5,298 nucleotides of DNA from NCBI GenBank assembly GCA_017853915.1, contig JAFMIS010000202.1, positions 1 through 5,298 on the forward strand, in the 5' to 3' direction. Below the pieces are notes generated by a model. That model saw nothing but the letters and a program-made list of their open reading frames with translations. It was not told where the DNA came from and searched no databases. Shown here piece by piece: positions 1 to 5,298 of the stretch. The position numbers were made by a program, and so were the translations under genes. Positions within the stretch are counted from its first letter, which is position 1, and every line of letters begins with the position of its first letter. Origin of the DNA: a bacterium (GTDB taxonomy: Bacteria > Bdellovibrionota_C > UBA2361 > OMII01).

Positions 1-146
1 TCATGGAGAAGAGCTCTGAGTACGCATTCTCCTTTGTGGCAGTATGTGAGGGGCTAGGGATAAACCCTGAATACCTGAGACTGGGTCTGATTAACGCGAG
101 CACAGCTCTTCTGGAGAGCGTGAGCAAAGCGCGTAGAAATTCGTAG
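1..146 (+). CDS. C-terminal end of a small conserved protein of unknown function (5' truncated)
   Basis: An open frame (codons in phase with position 3) runs from the window edge to a TAG at 144-146 and gives 47 visible residues. The ATG at position 3 is probably internal, because the visible part already begins within a conserved-looking block. The pattern S-E-Y-A-F-S-F-x3-C-E-x-L-G-I-N-P-E-Y-L-R resembles, from memory, the C-terminal part of small proteins of delta-proteobacteria and related groups (typically D-W-P-F-S-F-x-N-x-C-E-x-L-G-x-D-P-x-Y-L-R). Their function is unknown to me; the helical 'LG-DP-YLR' segment could suit a DNA-binding or adaptor helix, but that is only a guess. It is the only plus-strand gene and faces yacG tail to tail. 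The tail after residue 30 is weakly basic and low in distinctive features. Confidence is moderate because only the last part is visible. Confidence 0.5.
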   Translation, partial: MEKSSEYAFSFVAVCEGLGINPEYLRLGLINASTALLESVSKARRNS

Positions 147-229
147 CTGTTGCTTGAAGCGACTCAAGTGCAGGCCAACCAGTGCGTCGCTGAAACGCGG
201 ATCGGCCGCAGGTTGAGCCGACCTCAAGG
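147..229. other. Convergent intergenic region with two small related dyads
   Basis: This stretch separates the plus-strand gene (stop at 144-146) from yacG (stop at 230-232, minus). It holds two short inverted repeats: CTTGA/TCAAG at 153-157 and 164-168, just after the plus-strand stop, and TTGAG/CTCAA at 213-217 and 223-227, just after the yacG stop. Neither is followed by a T run in the relevant direction, so they are not convincing intrinsic terminators. They may still be 3'-end hairpins. Confidence 0.35.
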
Positions 230-445
230 TTAATGCTCGATTTCAGAGTCGTCATCGGTGTCCCGACTTGATACAGGACTCGACGCGATGCGGTAGTTCT
301 CACCAAACCACTTGGAGAGATCCTGTAGTCGACACCGATGCGAGCAGAAGGGGCCGTTTGTATCTCGCTTCTCTGGAATGGGAGATCCACAGATCTTGCA
401 TCGCGAGTTCGAGTCAGGGACCTTGTCTTTCTTTTTGCTGTTCAT
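230..445 (-). CDS. yacG: YacG-type zinc-binding protein (DNA gyrase inhibitor family)
   Basis: This 71-residue protein fits the usual size of YacG, a small zinc protein that in E. coli binds GyrB and inhibits DNA gyrase. Four cysteines, C16-x2-C19 and C34-x3-C38, form the expected zinc site (C-x2-C-x14-C-x3-C). The family signature follows directly: P-F-C-S-H-R-C-R-L-x-D-L-x-K-W near residues 32-46, then E-N-Y-R-I at 49-53. The N-terminus is lysine-rich (K4-K6, K8). The C-terminal tail is acidic (DTDDDSEIE), as is often seen in this family. The ATG at 445 is the natural start; an AGACGAAGA stretch upstream is only a weak ribosome binding site. The gene is 97 bases downstream of the cytochrome c stop and has its own possible -10 box, so it may be transcribed separately. 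Assignment to the family is secure from the motif; gyrase inhibition in this organism is inferred. Confidence 0.93.
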   Translation of the reverse strand: MNSKKKDKVPDSNSRCKICGSPIPEKRDTNGPFCSHRCRLQDLSKWFGENYRIASSPVSSRDTDDDSEIEH

Positions 446-504
446 TGAAATTATCTTCGTCTCTTCGCCGACTAGTATCTCAATTTGTAGGTATAAGTAA
501 ACGG

Positions 505-510
505 ATTATA
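505..510 (-). promoter_or_regulatory. Candidate -10 box upstream of yacG
   Basis: Read on the minus strand, the gap between the cytochrome c stop and yacG contains a perfect TATAAT about 60 bases before the yacG ATG. No good TTGACA-like -35 lies at 16-18 bases; the nearest resemblance (an ATGACC/TGACCA stretch) is about 21-22 bases away. A sigma-70-type promoter for yacG is therefore possible but unproven. Confidence 0.35.
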
Positions 511-539
511 GGTAGGAACGCGCCCCTCGCATGGTCATG

Positions 540-1373
540 TTAGGGCCGAAGACACGCCGACTCGCTGCTACAGATTTTAGCCTCTCGCATCGTTTCTAGG
601 TATCTTAGGATCGCCTCTCGGTCTCCCTGAGGCATCCAGGAGAAGCTGGGCATCTTTGAGTTCCAGCGTAGGCTTGCTGGGTTCTCAATGAGCTGCACGA
701 GGCGGTCGCGAGACCAATATTCGGTCACGTTGAGGGGAACGTTCAGCTCCGGCCCGACGCTTCCTCCAAACTTATTAATTGAGTGGCATCGGGAGCAATT
801 AAGGCGCCACAGCTCAAGTCCGCGAAGGGTTTTGGGGTCTCGCCCCGGGGGAAGAAGGGGCTCCGGTATCCTCTCTCGTTGCAGAATGACCTCGGTGATC
901 GACCAGGGGATCGGAAGATGGTCTGAGTCGCGATAAGCGCCCTCCCATACCAGTACATAGGGACCTGGATTAAAGGTTCGATTCCCTTGAATAGCATCAC
1001 GGAACGGCTTAGTTGGGGGATCCCCTAGGTGACGAAATGCCAGCACTGCCGGACGGTCCGGAAGGTCCTTTAACGCGCGCTCAGACCAATAACCATCTGA
1101 CGCGATGAAAGTAATCGAGGCGGTGCGAAGTGGAATCGAAGTGTACCGCGACAGCCACGTAAGGAAAGCCTTCAGGTCATACCCCTCGTAGCGCTGGGCG
1201 CCCTCGTAGATCGGATCGTTTGAAATAGCGATAGTTCTCTTCGGTAGTTTAGATAGCCCCTCTTGGATCCGTGGGTCGGCAAGAGACACACGAGTCTGAG
1301 CTGCCGCCTGAGGTGAAAGGCCATACAGAATCAGCGCTAGAGAAAGTAGAATGAGAGCGCGTACGTGAATCAT
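540..1373 (-). CDS. Secreted monoheme c-type cytochrome with an N-terminal molybdopterin-oxidoreductase-like domain
   Basis: The predicted protein has 277 residues. Residues 1 to about 25 form a signal peptide (hydrophobic core ALILLSLALIL, then an AAA-Q cleavage region), so it is exported to the periplasm. Residues about 30-165 contain Y-E-G-Y-D-L-K-A-F (62-70), an A-S-D-G-Y-W segment (91-96) and P-A-V-L-A-F-R (108-114). These resemble segments of the molybdopterin-binding oxidoreductase (sulfite-oxidase-like) fold, but no cysteine is present there to ligate molybdenum. Residues about 183-263 are a class I cytochrome c domain: heme site C193-S-R-C196-H197 and likely axial methionine M241 in K-M-P-S-F. 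The start is placed at the ATG at 1373 rather than at the TTG at 1388, because a strong GGAGGG lies 7 bases before the ATG. Likely role is periplasmic electron transfer; the redox partner is not visible. The nearest genes give no partner dehydrogenase. Confidence 0.85.
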   Translation of the reverse strand: MIHVRALILLSLALILYGLSPQAAAQTRVSLADPRIQEGLSKLPKRTIAISNDPIYEGAQRYEGYDLKAFLTWLSRYTSIPLRTASITFIASDGYWSERALKDLPDRPAVLAFRHLGDPPTKPFRDAIQGNRTFNPGPYVLVWEGAYRDSDHLPIPWSITEVILQRERIPEPLLPPGRDPKTLRGLELWRLNCSRCHSINKFGGSVGPELNVPLNVTEYWSRDRLVQLIENPASLRWNSKMPSFSWMPQGDREAILRYLETMREAKICSSESACLRP

Positions 1374-1380
1374 AAAAACC

Positions 1381-1386
1381 CCCTCC
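1381..1386 (-). promoter_or_regulatory. Ribosome binding site deciding the cytochrome c start
   Basis: On the minus strand GGAGGG (extended GGAGGGGG) stands 7 bases before the ATG at 1373. It overlaps the codons that follow the alternative TTG at 1388, so it supports ATG and argues against the longer form. Confidence 0.8.
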
Positions 1387-1390
1387 AAGC

Positions 1391-1446
1391 GGTGAGGTAG
1401 ATAGCACTACCTGACCAACGGTATACCACGCTACCGTCGCTGCGAC
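1391..1446 (-). promoter_or_regulatory. Cluster of three adjoining inverted repeats in the cytochrome c leader
   Basis: Three dyads lie side by side just upstream of the cytochrome c ribosome binding site. The first, 1391-1416, pairs GGTGAGGTAG with CTACCTGACC across a 6-base loop, with one mismatch. The second pairs ACGGTA (1418-1423) with TACCGT (1432-1437). The third is GTCGC-T-GCGAC at 1436-1446. The first two share GGTA/TACC half-sites, and 1420-1427 is itself the palindrome GGTATACC. They could be operator sites for a dimeric regulator or form a structured mRNA leader. The repeats are directly visible; the function is inferred. Confidence 0.45.
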
Positions 1447-1671
1447 ACCTCCATCAATCTTTCGCTTGCTTGTGTCTCTGCGAGGGGCCGCACTCCGGCT
1501 ACGTTACATCCATTATGTGTCATTACGAGCGATAGAGCGTGGAGGCGATCGGTAGCGAACCCGCAACCAGAACTTCCACGAGAGGTCGGCAGGCCGATGC
1601 GATAAGACGTAGCTGTGCTCTTAAGCTATTCATACTGCCGATCGCACTCTCTCACTAAGAATCAATACACA

Positions 1672-2868
1672 TCACTTAAGCGCCTTGAGTCCGATGTCCC
1701 GATCGAGTGTCGCGTTGATCGCAAAGGTGCGGAGTGCTGTCTCAATCATATCGTCAATGAGCTGCGTGTAGAGTACGCGCGGCTGAGACCTAGCCCAGAG
1801 ATAGAATGAACAGGACCCAGGAAAGGCGTTTAGTTCATTGAAGTACAGCTCACCCGAAGAGAGATCGAGGATGAAATCGAGTCGAGCAACGCCGGAACAT
1901 CCCAGAAGAGCGAAGGAGCGCCTGCCAAGCTCAATCACTCTGTCTCGAATAGCGGTGTCGAGGTCCGGAGGATCGATAACGCGAGTAAGGCTCGCCATTC
2001 CCTGAGAGGGACCACTCTTCTTGCCACCGTCTCGGAGATATTTCTCTTCGTACGACAGGACCCCAGATTGAGAGACGGGTATCTCGACAACTGACGCGTG
2101 TACACCGTCAGAATCTCGAATCGAAACGTTTATCTCCATCAGGTTGGAGACGCAGGGCTCAATGAGAGCAGTCGTATCGTACCGAAAGACCTTTGCCAAA
2201 GCGGGCGCGAGGTCGGCAGCCTCACTCACCCGCGAAACACCGATACTGGACCCAAGGTTGCACGGCTTAACAAAGAGCGGGAACGACGAGAACCCCTCCT
2301 GGGAGCGGATCCAGGTCGCCGCTTTCTGGATGTCCCTGATGGCCTCGGCCCGATGTACAGATATCGCTGGCAGGACCGGGACTCCATGCTGGCGCAAGTA
2401 CATCTTGCACAGATATTTGTTCATCGTGATGGCTGACGCGGGCACATTGCTGCCGGTGTATGGAACGTTGGCGAGCTCGAAGAGTCCCTGTATGCAGCCG
2501 TCCTCGCCGTACTGACCATGAAACACGGGAAGAAATATATCGATCGGAATAATCTCCGATTCAAAGTGGAGAGCCTGTTTCGCCATATCCACAGGCCCGC
2601 CTATCTTCGTCAGGCCACCAACACCGGGCTTTGGAAGAAGCGTGACTTCCTGAAGCCTTGCGAGGGAGCCGGGCACAGAGCGATAAAGACCCCGATCGAG
2701 AAGGGCGGCTCCGGTATACCATTTTCCACTAGGCGCAATGTATACCGGAGTGACATCGTAACGTTCAGGATCGATAGCAAGCATGAGCTGAAGAGCCGAA
2801 ATGACCGAAATCTCATGCTCTACCGACCTTCCACCGAAGAGTACCGCGACTCGTATTCGTTTCGTCAT
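1672..2868 (-). CDS. ddl: D-alanine--D-alanine ligase (ATP-grasp), divergent subfamily
   Basis: The 398-residue protein has the full order of Ddl motifs. They are G-G-R-S-V-E-H-E (12-19, with the catalytic Glu at E17), H-G-x2-G-E-D-G (117-124), Y-T-G-S (137-140), F-V-K-P (199-202, ATP-binding K201), G-S-S-I-G (206-210), E-E-K-Y (274-277), A-R-L-D-F (328-332) and N-E-L-N (344-347, Mg ligands). Y277 and K276 match the E. coli DdlB Y216/K215 pair typical of D-Ala-D-Ala ligases. The reaction expected is ATP-dependent D-Ala-D-Ala synthesis in the cytoplasm. It is somewhat longer than the common 300-370 residues. Two changes are notable: M-N-K replaces the usual M-D-K (149-151), and the loop after N347 reads A-F-P-G-S-C-S-F-Y-L instead of the usual T-x-P-G-x-T-S-x-S. 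The ATG at 2868 lies 9 bases after the Mur ligase stop with a good AGAAGG, so it is cotranscribed and perhaps translationally coupled. It may be the main Ddl or a second, specialised copy. Confidence 0.92.
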   Translation of the reverse strand: MTKRIRVAVLFGGRSVEHEISVISALQLMLAIDPERYDVTPVYIAPSGKWYTGAALLDRGLYRSVPGSLARLQEVTLLPKPGVGGLTKIGGPVDMAKQALHFESEIIPIDIFLPVFHGQYGEDGCIQGLFELANVPYTGSNVPASAITMNKYLCKMYLRQHGVPVLPAISVHRAEAIRDIQKAATWIRSQEGFSSFPLFVKPCNLGSSIGVSRVSEAADLAPALAKVFRYDTTALIEPCVSNLMEINVSIRDSDGVHASVVEIPVSQSGVLSYEEKYLRDGGKKSGPSQGMASLTRVIDPPDLDTAIRDRVIELGRRSFALLGCSGVARLDFILDLSSGELYFNELNAFPGSCSFYLWARSQPRVLYTQLIDDMIETALRTFAINATLDRDIGLKALK

Positions 2869-2873
2869 ACACG

Positions 2874-2879
2874 CCTTCT
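2874..2879 (-). promoter_or_regulatory. ddl ribosome binding site overlapping the Mur ligase stop codon
   Basis: On the minus strand AGAAGG stands 5 bases before the ddl ATG, and its first two bases are the last two of the Mur ligase TAG at 2878-2880. A ribosome finishing the Mur ligase ends on the ddl initiation site, which favours translational coupling. Confidence 0.7.
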
Positions 2880-4521
2880 AAAATCGCACCCGCCCTTCAT
2901 GAAGATCCCCGAGATCGTTCTCAATCAGAACAAGACTGCCGGCGCCGCAACGCGACTGGATGACTGAAAAGGCTTCGTCCCGCGAATCGACAAGAATAGT
3001 AGCGTCCTTGGAGAATCCGGCATCCCCGAGCCCAGCAAGGATCGCCTCTCGGTTGGCGCTGCCGACGACAATGATCAGATTCGCTACGTGGGCGGCCTCT
3101 GAGGCTAATCGTCTATTCTCCGAAAATTGTTGATCTCCAAGCTCGATCATTCCCGGTGTCATCACTACCCTCTGCGTCGCGGGGAGCGTCTTAAGCACTT
3201 CCAAGGCGGCCGCAAAGCCGGTCGGATTAGAGTTGTAGGCATCGCGTAGGAATGAAACCGCCGGTTTTCGATCAAGCACAAGACGATTATCAACCGGCTC
3301 AAGGTTTGCCATGCAGGCGACAGCGTAGGCTGGATCCGCCCCGAGAGCGCACGCCATCGTGAAGGCACCAAGCGCATTTGAGAGCGCGGGTCTTCCCAGG
3401 AGCGGTGTTCGGCCAGGGTACTGGGAGCCGCGCCAATGAATAACAAAACGAGTGCCCTTATCGTCGAAGGAGATATCAGAGGCAAAGCAATCGAGGTGGC
3501 CAGCGCTCCGATCGAGGCCGTAAAGAAGCGTTGTCTGACGCGCATGTTCGCTGGCCATCCTGCGAGCGTTTGGGCTATCACCATTGCACACCAGAATTCC
3601 ATCCTCAGGAAGGGCCTGGGCGATCTCAGACTTGGCTCGATATACATTCTCGGGACTTCCGAACCGCTCAAGGTGCATGATGCCGACCGCGGTCACGAGG
3701 GAGGCTCGTGGTGGAGTAAAATCACATAGACGTTTAATTGAGCCTATGTTGTATGCACCCATCTCGATGACCGCGTACTTGTGATAAGGACGCATAGTCT
3801 CCCGAATCGTGCGGGTAATTCCCATCACCGTATTGATGCTTTTCTTGGGCCAAAACGTCGGGCCGAGACATTGGGTTAAGAGTTCACCGAGAGCCGCCTT
3901 GGCACCTGTCTTCCCGTAGCTTCCGGTGATGCCAATCACGAAGGGATCGACCTCGGCCAAAATCCGCTTCGCGTCGTTAAGGAACGATTGCTGAAGCGAG
4001 CGCTCCGCTGGTGATAACAAAAGGTTGGCGACCATGAGCAGCGCGGGGGGGAGCATTACCAGGATAATTGAGAGTTGGGCGACGGTTTGAAAGGGATCGT
4101 AGGATTGACTAGCTGCATGGCATGTTGGACACGCGCACAACATCCACACAAAGCTGAGTCCAAAGAAGACAATAAAGGAGACCTGCGCGATCTTGGTCGC
4201 TCGTTGTGTCATGGTGAGTCTAATCTTACCGCTGGTTCGGGGATCCTCCTCGATAAAACGGGCGATCCCGACAAAAGCAAGGCTGCCGAGCGCAGCGACC
4301 AAAAGTAGGGCGGTAGGAGTGGTGGTGAAATAAGTAAGTAAAGTTGTGATCGTCGCTACGCAGAGGCCCCTGCGATCAAAGGCTCTCTTCTCGCGGATCC
4401 AGGCCCAGAAGCGCGTGGCTGAATACTCTTCCTGTTGAAAATATCGCAGATACGCGAGGATGCGATGCCAGCCAAAAAAGAGAAGTCCAAGGGTGTATAC
4501 AACAATCGCGACGCTACTCAC
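2878..4521 (-). CDS. Membrane-anchored MurF-like Mur ligase family protein
   Basis: The 547-residue protein has two parts. Residues 1-170 carry about five membrane helices (near 3-25, 53-68, 70-88, 112-130 and 147-169). Residues about 190-547 are Mur ligase central and C-terminal domains: P-loop G-I-T-G-S-Y-G-K-T (197-205), V-I-E-M-G (251-255), H-L-E-R-F-G-S (283-289), A-K-S-E-I (296-300), D-A-Y-N-S-N-P (427-433) and T-P-G-M-I-E-L-G (455-462). Mur ligases form an amide bond using ATP through an acyl phosphate. The E-M-G and Y-N-S-N-P motifs place it nearest MurF. The UDP-MurNAc-binding N-terminal domain of true MurF is absent, replaced by the membrane region, so the carrier substrate is uncertain. 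PgsB/CapB of poly-glutamate synthesis also join a membrane segment to a Mur-type domain, but the motifs here and the adjoining ddl favour a D-Ala-D-Ala-adding role. G206 follows the P-loop Thr where T or S is usual. The GTG start at 4521 overlaps the hydrolase gene by 8 bases and has GAGAGG 8 bases upstream. Confidence 0.88.
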   Translation of the reverse strand: MSSVAIVVYTLGLLFFGWHRILAYLRYFQQEEYSATRFWAWIREKRAFDRRGLCVATITTLLTYFTTTPTALLLVAALGSLAFVGIARFIEEDPRTSGKIRLTMTQRATKIAQVSFIVFFGLSFVWMLCACPTCHAASQSYDPFQTVAQLSIILVMLPPALLMVANLLLSPAERSLQQSFLNDAKRILAEVDPFVIGITGSYGKTGAKAALGELLTQCLGPTFWPKKSINTVMGITRTIRETMRPYHKYAVIEMGAYNIGSIKRLCDFTPPRASLVTAVGIMHLERFGSPENVYRAKSEIAQALPEDGILVCNGDSPNARRMASEHARQTTLLYGLDRSAGHLDCFASDISFDDKGTRFVIHWRGSQYPGRTPLLGRPALSNALGAFTMACALGADPAYAVACMANLEPVDNRLVLDRKPAVSFLRDAYNSNPTGFAAALEVLKTLPATQRVVMTPGMIELGDQQFSENRRLASEAAHVANLIIVVGSANREAILAGLGDAGFSKDATILVDSRDEAFSVIQSRCGAGSLVLIENDLGDLHEGRVRF

Positions 4522-5298
4522 GGGAGAGTCCTCTCTTGTTTAGAAACCGCTCAATGTATGTCGCCGTCAGGTGCGCCCCAACATCACTGAACGGTTCATG
4601 TCCCTTATTGGGGAAAATATGAAGTTCGCAATCTGGAATCAGGCTCTGGTACTTGTACGCCAGATCCAATGGAGTTTGGGGGTCGTCCCGCCCCCATAGC
4701 AAGAGAGTAGGGCTTTTGATGGAGCGCGCTAATTCCGACAGATCCTCATTCACGGTCTTAACCAGCGTCTTGCGGAGCGGGCCAGCCGCGTTGTAGTCGG
4801 CCGAACCGAAACGGGGAGTAAAATAGTGCGCGAAGATACGTGATCCGCTGAGGCCATCGACCTTTTTGGCTAGTGCTCCAAGCACGCGGATGAAGCGAAT
4901 TCGAAGCTCCTCTCTTAGCGGACGCTCACGACGGAGTCCGTGGCTTCCGATCAGGATCACGCCGCGCGCCAATTCAGAGAAACGAGACGCGAGTTGCACA
5001 GAGAGCCGTCCACCAAATGAGTGACCGACTAGAATACAGGACCGAACGCCGGAATCGTCCAGGTATCGCTTTACTCTTTCAGCATACTGTTGGGTGCTCC
5101 AGCCGCCCCCCTCGTTTGAGGCCTCGTTAGGCAGCGGTGACAATCCAAAGCCAGGAAGGTCGAGCAGAATGACTCGATAGGACGTCGCTAGTAGCTCCGC
5201 CAAAGGTCTGAGCGCCTCAAGTGAGCGACCCCAGCCGTGCAGCATCACCACAGTTGGCCCCGAGGAACCAAGGGAGACCGAATGAATGTGCGGCGAGA
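4514..5298 (-). CDS. Alpha/beta hydrolase (5' end outside the window)
   Basis: The reading frame is open to the window edge and gives 260 visible residues. The GTG at 5251 is unlikely to be the start, because the residues before it (S-L-G-S-S-G-P-T-V-V-M-L-H-G) continue the usual first strand of the fold. Alpha/beta hydrolase landmarks are the oxyanion segment H-G-W-G (visible residues 20-23), D-L-P-G-F-G (46-51), nucleophile elbow G-H-S93-F-G-G, acid region W-G-R-D204-D205 and catalytic H233 in K-G-H-E-P-F. A helical lid lies at about 120-185. There is no visible signal peptide, but the N-terminus is not in view. It is the first visible gene of the operon with the MurF-like ligase and ddl, overlapping the former by 8 bases. 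Substrate is not readable from sequence: an ester or amide linked to the cell-envelope precursor is possible by context, while a generic esterase, peroxidase-like or C-C hydrolase role cannot be excluded. Confidence 0.9.
   Translation of the reverse strand, partial: SPHIHSVSLGSSGPTVVMLHGWGRSLEALRPLAELLATSYRVILLDLPGFGLSPLPNEASNEGGGWSTQQYAERVKRYLDDSGVRSCILVGHSFGGRLSVQLASRFSELARGVILIGSHGLRRERPLREELRIRFIRVLGALAKKVDGLSGSRIFAHYFTPRFGSADYNAAGPLRKTLVKTVNEDLSELARSIKSPTLLLWGRDDPQTPLDLAYKYQSLIPDCELHIFPNKGHEPFSDVGAHLTATYIERFLNKRGLSRE
4530..4535 (-). promoter_or_regulatory. Ribosome binding site for the Mur ligase GTG start
   Basis: On the minus strand GAGAGG lies 8 bases before the GTG at 4521, inside the hydrolase coding sequence. 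This supports a GTG start and the overlapping gene arrangement. The site is part of a small GAGAG/CTCTC dyad (4524-4535), which might partly hide it until ribosomes on the hydrolase gene open it; this last point is inference. Confidence 0.65.

Larger units (their letters stand above)
1374..1671. other. Intergenic region between ddl and the cytochrome c gene
   Basis: This 298-base stretch has no convincing gene. The cytochrome-proximal part (1381-1446) holds a ribosome binding site and the inverted-repeat cluster described separately. The rest shows a short GC-rich dyad (TCGG/CCGA around 1586-1597) and a TAGCT/AGCTA pair around 1609-1627, neither followed by a T run. No tRNA-like fold and no clear -35/-10 pair were found. 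A 36-codon frame on the minus strand (1523-1633) lacks a ribosome binding site. The length of the gap suggests that the operon ends with ddl and that the cytochrome gene has its own promoter. Confidence 0.5.

Noticed and set aside
1374..1388. Upstream TTG start adding five residues to the cytochrome c precursor
   Set aside because: The strong GGAGGG falls just after this TTG and is correctly spaced for the ATG at 1373; the ATG start also gives a normal signal peptide.
1420..1427. TATACC within GGTATACC as a -10 box for the cytochrome c gene
   Set aside because: No adequate -35 hexamer lies at 16-18 bases; the best candidate matches only about three of six consensus positions.
1540..1600. Possible tRNA T-arm-like sequence (GGTTCG context on the minus strand)
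   Set aside because: No 5-base T stem forms around it and no anticodon or acceptor arm can be drawn at the expected distances.
1523..1633. Minus-strand 36-codon frame starting with ATG in the gap after ddl
   Set aside because: No ribosome binding site precedes it, the product has no recognisable features, and a frame this short is expected by chance in a 298-base gap.
2098..2967. Long plus-strand open frames opposite ddl
   Set aside because: They lie antisense to a gene with complete Ddl motifs, lack recognisable domains and are best explained as shadows of its codon use.
3165..3671. Minus-strand 168-codon frame inside the Mur ligase gene
   Set aside because: It overlaps the Mur ligase in another frame across conserved motifs and encodes no recognisable protein.

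Overview
The window looks like chromosomal DNA of a Gram-negative bacterium of roughly balanced GC content. Support comes from a YacG-type zinc protein (mainly a proteobacterial family), an exported c-type cytochrome, and a partial protein resembling small conserved proteins I recall from delta-proteobacteria and related lineages. A precise taxon cannot be given from the sequence. I see no tRNA, rRNA, CRISPR array, insertion sequence or phage gene.

Layout from left to right. (1) Positions 1-146, plus strand: the 3' end of a small conserved protein entering from outside the window. It converges on everything else, which is on the minus strand. (2) 147-229: short convergent intergenic stretch with two small similar dyads. 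(3) 230-445, minus: yacG, with a possible -10 box upstream. (4) 540-1373, minus: secreted monoheme cytochrome c with an N-terminal domain that resembles the molybdopterin-oxidoreductase fold. (5) 1374-1671: 298-base intergenic region whose cytochrome-proximal part is packed with inverted repeats. (6) 1672-2868, minus: D-alanine--D-alanine ligase-like ATP-grasp enzyme. (7) 2878-4521, minus: membrane-anchored MurF-like Mur ligase. (8) 4514-5298, minus: alpha/beta hydrolase whose 5' end lies beyond the window.

The hydrolase, Mur ligase and Ddl genes form one tight operon read right to left. The hydrolase and Mur ligase overlap by 8 bases, and the ddl Shine-Dalgarno sequence includes part of the Mur ligase stop codon. 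Ddl would make D-Ala-D-Ala or a related dipeptide. A Mur ligase adds such a peptide to a carrier with ATP. Here the ligase has a five-helix membrane domain where MurF normally has its UDP-sugar-binding domain, so its acceptor may be membrane-bound or otherwise non-standard. The hydrolase could process a product or intermediate. This three-gene unit is the most interesting part of the window. Two details stand out: a CxxCH motif in a loop of the Mur ligase predicted to face the periplasm, and a changed second-substrate subsite in the Ddl.
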